From Microcebus murinus (Eukaryota > Chordata > Mammalia > Primates > Cheirogaleidae), in contig NC_134109.1 in NCBI RefSeq assembly GCF_040939455.1, positions 68,178,501 through 68,242,500 of the forward strand: a DNA stretch of 64,000 nt, given 5' to 3'. Positions 48,832 to 59,203 of the stretch are shown one piece after another; the first letter of the stretch is position 1; every line of letters starts with the position of its first letter. The notes under the pieces are model-generated. The model saw only the letters and a list, made by a program, of their open reading frames with translations, ran no database searches and was not told the origin of the DNA. The translations under genes and the position numbers were made by a program.

Positions 48832-49129
48832 TACTTTTTTTTCTTTCTTTCTTTTTTTTTTTTTTTGAGACAAGAGTCTCACTCTGTCACCTGGGCTAGA
48901 ATTCTGTGGCATCAGCCTAGCTCACAGCAACCTCAAACTCCTAGTTTCAAGCAATCCTCCTGCCTCAGCCTCTCAAGTAATTGGAACTACACCAGCTAAT
49001 TTTTCTATTTTTAGTAGAGATGGGGTCTCACTCTTGCTCAGGCTGGTCTCAAACTCCTGAGCTCCAGCATTCCTCTCACCTCGGCCTCCCTAAGTGCTAC
49101 GATTACAGGCGTGCGCCACTGGGCCCAGC
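48832..49129 (-). mobile_element. Alu, antisense, lacking the lemur linker block
   Basis: A reversed dimer from a T-rich head to 'cactgggcccagct'. Short matching flanks TGAATT (about 48825 and 49130). Inserted in or at the edge of the old LINE. Confidence 0.9.
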
Positions 49130-49334
49130 TGAATTCCACATATTTGATGGAAATAGAAGTTATTAATTTTTTCATAATTCTTCATTATGTCTTATAACGC
49201 TCAAGTACTCCATAATCTCTGAATGTGTGAGCCTCAAGATAATTTATTGATGAGATCAGAAAACTCTTGTCATCTTCAGCCGTATATATGCATGACTGGC
49301 AAAGTCTTTCTTGACCCCTTTAAAAGGTCGGATT

Positions 49335-49545
49335 AGCCTGTTATGTTCTCTCTTTTCCTTCAGAGTACTTGCCACCATTTATAATCATATGTGTGTGTTT
49401 CTTTGGCTAATGTATGCCTCACTCCTTAAGATTAGAAACTAAATCTGTTAGTGCTCACCATTTAATTCCCAGTGTTTTGTAGAGCACCACTCGCAGAGCA
49501 AGTAATTAGTATATCCTTTATGAATGAAAGACTTGTCCAGACTTG
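49335..49545 (+). repeat. L2 LINE 3' end
   Basis: 'agagtacttgccaccatttata', 'gcctcactccttaagattagaaac' and 'tgtagagcaccactcgcagag' to 'tatgaatgaaag' match the sense L2 3' end. Confidence 0.8.
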
Positions 49546-49549
49546 GACA

Positions 49550-51275
49550 TTCCATTTCCACCTGTATTATCTAAAAGCCTTCCCTAGGGACTTCAGTGTT
49601 GCTCTAATTTGGTTTCCATATCAGCTCACAATGAAAAGAATCAAACTTTGTAAGAAACAGCATCTCTAACTTTGATGGAATTGTCTTTATAAGGTTTCAG
49701 CTGTGACTACAATGACTGTAAAAAGTCAAGGGCTATTTCAAGATAGTAAACTCTAGAAGGGTGATTTGTAGTTACAGCAATTAATTCCAAGTTTGTGGTT
49801 ATGGACTAATCACAATGAGTTCTCAGCCTTTACTCATGCCCCAAGCATTTTGCATAGTTTCTATGACATGTTTTCAGGGGATTAGTTTATTTTTTATTAA
49901 ATTTAGGGCACTGAAAGTAATGCCAAAGTTTATTATTACAACTTATTCAGGCCACATTGAAATGTCCACCATCCATCTGGAAGCCATGACGCAGAGGGTT
50001 TTCACACATGGACGCACTCCCCACCCCCCCATTGTCGCCTCTTGCATATTTCCCAGAATGTATCATTTGCACCCTCCTGCCTTGAGTAAGGCCAGATTTC
50101 AGACTGGGAGCAAGATGTTTTATGATAACATTGAGGTGGAATATCAGGCATGTGATGTACAGTCATTTTATATAATGAAGAAAAATCTGGGATGGAAATC
50201 ACATAGAAAAGAGGGAGTCAGTGGAATACTTAAAGATAAAAATTAATTCTTCATGTAAAAAGACAACACTAAGGATACACAACTGGTCTCCACTTTTAGA
50301 ATTCCACATTCCTACAAAGGAAGCTTAATGATGGCAGGCAGAGATACACAGGAAGGGGGCTGAACATCACACAATTTAACAATAACCAAAAAAAAAACCA
50401 AAAAACAAAATAACAAAAAATGGAGTGGACGAGACCAAATGCCAGAAATCAAATAATCTATAGAATGACATAAAAAGTGAAAAATGAAGTTTTTGTTGCG
50501 TCATCTGAGAAAAAAATGTAAAAATGTACTTGCAAACAATTAATTATTTCTAAAAGTTTCCTCCAAGTCCAATTCCCTGGAGATCCCAAGGAGCTCTAGG
50601 AAAGTCACTTTCTTTTCTATCAGACATCCCTCAACATCATTCTGAGTATCTGCTAAGTAACTTAGGAACTACCAGTTTATTTCTCACTACCCTTCTCTAT
50701 GACTCCACATTGATCCCATGCCTTGGAGTCCACATCTTCTCTATTTTGCATCGTTTCCTTTCATCTGCATCATTCCCTGGCAACATAAAAGCTCTCCATT
50801 GTCCTCAAGGATGTCACTGAGCACACCATAGTGCACATTCAGCTATTCCTTGGCTATTGTCGTCACTTCTGGTTGAATAATCACATAACTGTAAAATAGG
50901 AAGAATAAAGCATGTGGAAGGTGAAAGAAAAGGCAACCTTTCTGAGACCAGCAGTTTCTTCTGGTGATTATGGGGGACTGAGCTCCAGCTCCTTTTTCAC
51001 TAAAGTATTTGCCAATACAGACATCTCATTTTCCCAATGAGATGCTTGGCCTGTAGAAAGCACAAGATATGCTTCCTTCCCTGAGTGGGGCTGAGAATCT
51101 CAGAATGTTATTTATAAGGCTGCAATGCTGGCTTTACTGACAGGAAGTATTTGGATGATATTCCTGGTCAGTCCTCCAGAAATGTATTATAAAATGGAAC
51201 AAGAAAAGGCTCTCGATCAGAAACTTTGGTTAAACAGAGGTGGAAAACGAGAAAAGGTGTTTTTTGTTTGTTTGG
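49550..51275. other. Intergenic DNA, no gene seen
   Basis: The 143-codon frame at 49815-50246 has no domain and lies in unrecognised sequence. An A-rich simple stretch occupies 50385-50420. Confidence 0.4.
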
Positions 51276-51282
51276 TTGGTTG

Positions 51283-51442
51283 GTTGGTTTTAGAGATAAG
51301 GGTCTAGCTATGTTATCCAGTGGCTATTCACAGGTGCAATCAGAGAGCGTTAACTACAGACTCAAACTACTGGGCTCAAACAATCCTCCTGCCTCAGTCT
51401 CCTGAGTACCCAGACGTCAAGTGTGTGCCACCATGCCCAGCT
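51283..51442 (-). mobile_element. 7SL-derived monomer SINE, antisense
   Basis: 'agagataagggtctagctatg', 'actgggctcaaacaatcctcctgcc', 'gtgccaccatgcccagctgag' form one reversed, diverged 7SL-type monomer. A (GGTT)n run lies at its head. Confidence 0.75.
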
Positions 51443-51444
51443 GA

Positions 51445-52850
51445 GAAAAGGTTTCCTTAGAAGACTCCCTGTGAGCTTTAACTATCAGCCTGAAAAGAAA
51501 TGTCAAAAATTGTACTTTCCCACTTTGTCCTATACTGAAGCAAGCCTGAAGCAGAGCCTGAAGCAAGGATTAAGGAGGGAACAGTTTGTTTGGGAGGTGC
51601 AAGCCCAGGGTAAGGACAGTGAGTTGAAAGAATGGAGTCAAGGAAAGATGCAGTGCAATGTGGTGTATTACCACAGCTGGCCACTACTTCACAGCAAATT
51701 GCTAACAGACAAGGCAAGTGGCTCAGCAAGCTTGGTCACTCAGCACATGGGACTTCTCCAGAAGTCAAGGAGTGTCACACGAAGAGAATGGCATTCAATG
51801 TATAAAACAAAAACCTGAATCTATTGCTTGCTACGAAATGAAGAGCTGTACTTATAAAACAGTGTCTCTGAGCCAAGCAAGAGTTAATCTTATATAGGAT
51901 TTGGGAGTGTGAAATCCAGAAATTACTGGGTTATCACAAGGGGAAATATTCTGGGATTGGCAGATTTTCAGCTATGAGAGCACAGGCACTGGGATGAGGC
52001 TGTAGCTAGTCGGGTCAGCACATCTGTCCCCTCAGGTGCCATTCAGGAAGCCAGGTTCCAGGTCCCACAGTGTGCTGTTCCAGCCAAGCCCAGAGTTGGA
52101 GCAGCAACCTGGTGGAGATGGGGCATCAACTGAGAGAGGAAGAAAGGACACACACAGGGACAGACAGACAGAAAACAACTTGCTTGGTCACAGCACATTA
52201 AGTTAGAGGCTGACCAAGAGAGCCTGGCCCTGGACAGTGAAGACTAAGACACAAAGCTTTCCTGGGGAGAGGACCACAAGGGGGTTACCCGTAGGGAATA
52301 CTAAAGCAGAATTACCCGGAATCTCAGTTCTTCCTCTCTTCCTTCAAAACTGAATAGAACCCTTGAGCCCACACTGCTACCACCACACTGCCCTCATGAA
52401 CTTCTGATTCTGCTTTCCCGAAACATGGAGAAGAAGCCAAAGCCTTTTCACTGTGCAGCTCCTGGAAAAGCATCACAGCTACCTGTCTTGCCAGGGGCTC
52501 ACCCCAGCTGCACCCAGCACCAAGCAGTAACTTGCAGGTGTGCCCCATGAAGGAAGCAGTGGCATTTGGCATCCATGCCCTGATGATCTCCCCTGAACAA
52601 GAGAACCCCAGGGCTCACACATATCAAAGCAGAACATCAGGCCCAGAGAGCTGTGGTTAAACAACAAAAAAGCCCCTAATGCTGCAAACTCTCCCTATCT
52701 CTGCTCCATCTTTGCTCTCCTTTCTCTGGGCCGTGCACATCTTCCCTCTTTAATATCTGTGGACTTTCTTTTACCAGAGTCACAGACTTTGTGTGAAAGG
52801 CAGCCTAGAGCAAAGGGCTTTCTTGCATTCTTGTGGTTAAGATGGAAACC
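51445..52850. other. Unique intergenic DNA
   Basis: No gene or repeat recognised. Confidence 0.4.
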
Positions 52851-52858
52851 TTGGTCTT

Positions 52859-53191
<333 letters not shown>

Positions 53192-53284
53192 TGGTCTTCT
53201 TTAACTAGAGGAAAGGCAAACTAAATGGTTTCTATAGGTTTCACAGATACTGTTTATGAGGACAAAAACATTTCATTTTGGTCT

Positions 53285-55115
53285 GCTAAAAGGTTATTAT
53301 TGTTACCATGAGAGGATGTTGAATTTTATCAAAAGCTCTTTTATTTATTGAGATAATTTTGTGATTTTTCTTTTAAATCCTTGTGGCAAATTACATTACT
53401 TGAGCATTCTAAGATTAAGTGAGATCTGCATTCTTAGTGTAAACTTAACTGGCTCATGATATATCAAACTTTTATATATTATTGGACTAATTTTGAGAAT
53501 TGATACTTTGTGTAGGGCTTTGTTCTATGGATCAAGAGTGACATTGACCTAAAAAAATTTTTTTTATTCTGTTTTTGCATCAATGCTATGTCAGCCTTAT
53601 AAAATGAGATGGGCTGTGCTCCTTCTTTTTCTCTATAAGAGTTTCTAGAACAGTAAAAGATTTTCTTCCTTGAATTTCAGTAAAAATCAATGGTGAAGCC
53701 ATTTAGGTTGGTTCTCTATGTGGAAAATTTTGAGAGCTGATGCAATTTCTTTGATTGTTGTAGTATTACTCAAGTTTGCGATTTTTCTTGAGTCATTGTT
53801 AGACAGTGATGTTTTTACTTTGTTTAAAATTTCAAATTTATTAGCATAAAGGTTTTTATAATATTTTGTCTTATCTTTTAATGTCCTGCAGCATTTATAA
53901 AATTACTCTATTTTTAGTTTCTGATATTAAACATTTGTGCCTTCTGTTCCTTTCTCCATAATTTCCTGAAATATTTGTCAATATTATTAGGTTTTTCAAA
54001 CAGTTAATTTTTGCTATACTACATATCTCTATTGTATGTTTGGCTGTTACTTCATTAATTTTTGCTATCTCTTATTATTTCTTCTCCTAGTTCTTTGAGC
54101 TTATCTCATTTATTATTTTCTAACTTCTTCATATATATGATAAGCTCAATAATTTTGGTTTTTCATGATATATGAGTTTTAAGACTATAAAGTATCCTCT
54201 ACAGTTATAGCTACATTTCACAACCTTTAATTAGTGCTGTTATTGTTATTATTCACTTCAAAACTTTCCATGTTTTATAGATTTTATTTTGACTTATAGG
54301 TTATTTAAAAGTATATTTCTCTTTTTATAATATTAGAAGGATTTTTCTAGTTATCATTTTATTATTGATCTCTAGCTTAATTATATTATGGCCAGACAAC
54401 ATTTAAAAATTCACATCTTTAAAATTTCTCAAGATTTACTTTGTGGTCCAGTAAATGATCGATTTTGGCAAATGTTTTTAAGCAAACGTATAAATAAGTG
54501 TTTTGCAGTGGGTGGGTGCAGTATTCTGTAACTGTTAGGTCCAGTTTGTTCAGTGTACTGTTTAAATCATCTTTATTGTGCTAATTCCTAAGACAATGAT
54601 GGATTTATTTATCTCCTTGAAGTTCCTTGAATTTTTGTTTTATATATTTTCTGGCCATGTAATTATATACATTAAAATTTTAAATCATGTGTCTTCCTGA
54701 TGAATTGAAATTTGTATCCTTGTGAAATGACCCTAATAGTCTTTACCCATGGTTTTATCTCATGTTCAGTTTTATCCAATATTATTATACCTATAATAGT
54801 TTTCTTTTACTTACTATGAATATGGTATATAGGGTTCTTATCTTTTACTTTCAACTTTTTAAACCTGTTCCACTAAGCACATATTTATATTTTGTTTTTA
54901 TAACCGATCTGATATTCTTTGACTTTTAATTGGAGCATTTAGAATGTTTACATTTAATACAGTTATTGATATATTTTATTAAATCTACTCTTACTTTATG
55001 CTTTGTATTTGTCCCAATTCTTCTATGCCAGGAGCATGTTGTTGTTTTAAGACTTTTTTGAAGGAGTTTTATGTTCACAGCAAAATTGAGAGGAAGGTAC
55101 ATCCACTGACCCCAC
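53285..55115 (-). mobile_element. Old L1 ORF2 and 3' end, antisense
   Basis: About 1.8 kb of reversed L1: 'gttgaattttatcaaaagctc', 'cttataaaatgagatgggc', 'ttatattatggccagacaac', 'gagcatttagaatgtttac'. It is followed by 'gttttatgttcacagcaaaattgagagg' (55068 onward), which may be a second reversed LINE end. Heavily mutated with no open frame. Confidence 0.85.
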
Positions 55116-55119
55116 TCAT

Positions 55120-57620
55120 GCATAGCCTGTCTGATTTCCCCTTCACTTTGTGCTAAAACAGCTAAAGCTGCTACCAAATGACAGCCTCAAATTATTTGAG
55201 AATAGCTATAATGACCTATGCCCAAATTCACCTTCTCCCTACATGAGCTCACTGGGAGTCCATCCACAGTGAAGATATTCTGATCTGGGACACTTGGTAG
55301 GGCCCAGGTTGGGTACCCTCTTGGCACAAGGCTTTCCTACCCTTCTTATCTGTTATAACCTCTACAGGAACAATAAAAAATCCTGATCTCCCTGCCCCTA
55401 TAAGGACTGAAGCACAACTGAGATTTCTGGATAGAAGGAACCTAAGGCAAAGGACATGAGCCTGTGCTAATCCCATTGACTCTCGTTTCCGTCATTTTCT
55501 TAGGAGTTATTGAGTGCCATTTATGAGTGGTATGCAGATGTTTAAGATTCCCATCTCACACAGCCAAAGTCTTAGCACATGATGCCAAGGGGGGGCTGGA
55601 TATCTGACTCCCCAAAGCCTCATGGTTGGAATTCAATGCCTTGGGAAATTAAGCATTGTCCAGCAAGAGTCTACCAGCAGTGGAAACCGGAGACAAGGGA
55701 ATATAAAAATTTCCTAGATTTTTGAAATCATACACTGAGGTTCTGACAAATGATCAGCACAGAGAATACAGAGAAAATTATGTACTCATTGGTCCCACAG
55801 CCAGTCATCCTTCCATTGTACCCATCCTTCCATGGGTAAAATGCTCTCAGTGGCCCAGCAGGTTTCTGCAATACCCGATTTCTCATGGGGCAATCTTCAA
55901 AGGGCTGACTGTAATGGTCCAAATCTTCTGCTTTGCTTGTGTATGTTTCCTGTGTTGTTCCCAACTTCTTGGTCAGATACAGAGAAACTAAATAGCAGAG
56001 GGTGTCTACACCTGGGAGATATTAATATTATGATTTAAAATTCACAGTCCAAAACCACAAGTACTTTTGCATCAACCTTATATCATACCAAGACTAGAGG
56101 ACAGATAGGGGACATGGCATAAGAGTGTTAGGTCTGAAGTAGAGTTTTCTTTACAAACACAACTCCTTGTTAGTATAACCTGCCCTAAACTTTGAGATAG
56201 AAGGAAAAAGAGAAATGTCCACCAGTTTTGCAATAGTATGTTGGAGGTTCTGGTAAATGACTCAGCAGGACCCCTCTTACTTACCCCAAACCTAACCCTT
56301 TGCCATATCCTGTGCAGATGTGGTAAGAACACACACAGCATGAGCCTCTGAGCAAGACAGTAAGAGACAGCCCTTCCCTCCAGAAGGCTAAAGTATGACG
56401 TTTGGGCCCTGTGGAAATAAAATGCTTTAGAAAAGGGAGGTGACCTTGGTGGGTAAAGTTCCAGGGATATAAAAGTCTTCAGGTGGGGGGTCTTGAAAGT
56501 TACCCAGTGTCACATCCAAGGTGACACCACAACCCAGAACATGGATCCCTTTCAGCTCACTCCCACCCAGAAGTGCGGTCAACAACTGTTTATTTTTCTA
56601 AGTCTGCATTGTTACACTTGCCCCTAGTTTTGTGGGACTGTGTATATTGTTCTCACCCAAACCCACTTCACCTCTCCTCTCCACATAGTCCTCTTTCTAC
56701 CCACCACAGACATTTACCCATGCCAGAGTTTTACTGAATTATCCGCAACCCAACATCTGGACCTTGCTCTTCTCCATACTTTTTTTGTTGGTGGTGATGG
56801 CTGGGCCATGATTAGAGTAGGCAACAAGGAAAACTTAAAGCATATTCCAGTGGTTATCAAAACATTGGAAGGCTAAGACATACATATCTGTCCTATAAAC
56901 ATTTTTCTCTCCCCATCCTTACTACTACAGAGGCAAAATGATATTGCCACATTCCCCCTGTTCTGTATAACCTAGGTTCTCCTTTACAAATAGGTTTGTC
57001 CCTCACAATTGTTTTTTATGTCAGATAAACACCCCAGAAGTTTTGACTAGCATCCCAGCCCAATAGGAATGTAGAGATAACTCCTAACTGAGACAAGAAT
57101 TTCTTCTCTGAACATACCTGAATCTCACAGTCAAAGGAAATCACCCAGGTCAGCTAGGACCAAACTTGGACCCCTTATGCCTATAGGTTCTGATTTTGCC
57201 ATGACTTAAATGAATGATCAGGCTCAGGGAAATCAAGTTACAACAGCAGACTCAAATGCCACATCTAAGTGTGGGAGTGTCCTATCACTGCCATCTTCTC
57301 TTTTACCTAAAAGGTCTGGCCCTGCCCACTTCCAGGGACTAGATGTGTTTCCTTGAGAGGCTAAAATCTAAGGGGATTGTCTCTCAGGAGCCAGGCATGA
57401 AACTCTCTTACGTATTGAGAGAGAATGTCAGGGAAATAAAGAATAAAAGCAAAGGAAGTGTGTGATCTAAATAAACTTTTCCATGGCTCTATGGTAGCCA
57501 CTCAGGTACCTTTCACCTTTAAGAGAAAAAGAGCATATATCAGAGATAGAGACAAAAACTTCTAATCTTCAGCACTCCTTGAACGTTTCCCTAGACTCCT
57601 TCAACAATGTAGGAGACTAT
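55120..57620. other. Unique intergenic DNA
   Basis: About 2.5 kb without a recognised repeat or gene. Confidence 0.4.
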
Positions 57621-57624
57621 GGAG

Positions 57625-57845
57625 TTTGTACAGCTGTGGCTAAGATCACAAGCTCTGGAATCACAGCCCTGCATTCCAACATTGTGCCCCCTTCACTCCT
57701 ATAAGCTGAGTGACGTGCTGATAAGGCCCTCACAATCTCAGCGTCGTGAAACAGGAAATATCAGTAGTTGACTCCGGGGTTGGAGTGAGGAACTATGGTC
57801 AGTGATCAATAAACATTACCTGGTATTGTAATGTTGGGTATTATT
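57625..57845 (+). repeat. MIR SINE
   Basis: 'tgtggctaagatcacaagctctgg', 'ctataagctgagtgacgtgctg', 'atcaataaacattacctgg' follow MIR order, diverged in the middle. Confidence 0.65.
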
Positions 57846-57849
57846 TCCT

Positions 57850-59079
57850 CATTCATTCAACAAACTAATCAATCATATCTTCTTTTCTAGCTACATTTTT
57901 TTTTGTGACCTCATTTGGAAATATCTAGCTACATTTTTTACAAATTTTTACTTAGACACAGATTCTTAAAATTACAAGTCCCACATGGTCTTTACCATCT
58001 TTTAGTTTGACTTCCTTTGTCTCTTTGGTCCCATCTAGAAGGACAAAATTTAGTCTCTCCACTGAGCCTTTTCCTGGGTACGGTTCTTTCTGTAAAAGTT
58101 ATTATATCAAGTTAATCTTTTCTGCATGTCTGCCACATCAGTAAGCTTTCGGTTCCTTTAAATTTTTATTACTGCCTCTAGATTTTGGGGTGACCTTCTT
58201 AAAAAACCTTGGTCATTTGACAAGTTACTAATGTTAATAGAAAATTTCTCGTGAAATACCTACTTTCCGTTCTCATCCTAATTGGCATATTATGTCAGAA
58301 GGCTTAGGGGTATAGCCTAAGTCTTGAAGAACCACTTCAAGAGAGGGAAACAGGAATGAAGGCGGTGGGAAAGGGCAGGGCCTGAGACTTCAAGATTTTA
58401 GGTTCTCCTCTAGCCTCTCCTTTCCATAAAGGAGCCGGTGCTTTCAAAAGATACTAACGCAAGACAGTGAATGGTTAATAAATGTTAAGAAGGGGAGTTT
58501 TGTTAAAAACATTGAGAAGAAAGGGGGACTCTGTCACACTGAGCATTTGTAATTAAATCAGAGATGTTAGAAATGCCCTAGGAAGGAAGCTCTGATGATG
58601 AATGGGATGCCAGGTGGATCCAGTACATAGCGGCCATGCTCTGTTAGCTAGCTGTGCATGATCGCTCTATCGTGGTCCTCTCCAACCTGTGCCTTGTCAG
58701 AGTCTTCTCCACCAGAGGTCATCTCTCTAAAGGAAGGAGAAACATCTCCAACATCCTTGGTTCTAGCACAAGAGAAGGGCCCAAACACACACCTGCTAAA
58801 GAAATCATCTGTCGTACTTAGCGGCATGGCCATGGAGGCGCTGGTGGTTCTATCACTGGGAACTCAGATTTCAGGGCTCCAGTACCTCTACTAGCCAATA
58901 CCACATCCTATGGTCCCCACCCTGTACACTGGGTTCCCGCTTTGGGCTGGAACAGATGGTCTGCTCTGAGTCACCAGCTGTGGGTACTAGTGTGGTCACC
59001 ACACGATTCTCACAACTACCTGAAGGTGTTATCAGGTAGAGGCAGTGGGGTGAGGAGCTTTCATAGAAAACCTTCTGTG
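57850..59079. other. Granzyme upstream DNA, no further gene seen
   Basis: Unique DNA before the proximal promoter. It may hold distal regulatory elements for cytotoxic-lymphocyte expression, but nothing in the sequence alone marks them. Confidence 0.4.
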
Positions 59080-59203
59080 ATGGAACACCACAAAACCAGA
59101 GCTAACGTGAGGTCACTGAGCCCACCCCACCTCCTTCCTCTCGAGGGGGCTAAAAGGGAGCAAGGAGGGCACACCAGCAGCTCCGACCTGGGCAGCCTTC
59201 CTG
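59080..59203 (+). promoter_or_regulatory. Granzyme proximal promoter and 5' UTR
   Basis: The stretch just before the start codon holds a RUNX-type site in reverse (ACCACA, 59087-59092), a CRE-like octamer TGAGGTCA (59108-59115), a pyrimidine-rich block (59120-59141) and a TATA-like CTAAAAGGG (59150-59158). Transcription would then start near 59180. RUNX/CBF, CREB/ATF, AP-1 and Ikaros inputs are established for mammalian GZMB promoters. Assigning them to these particular bases is inference. Confidence 0.6.

Noticed and set aside
49815..50246. 143-codon plus-strand frame
   Set aside because: No recognisable family, and low-complexity patches. Nothing else supports a gene there.
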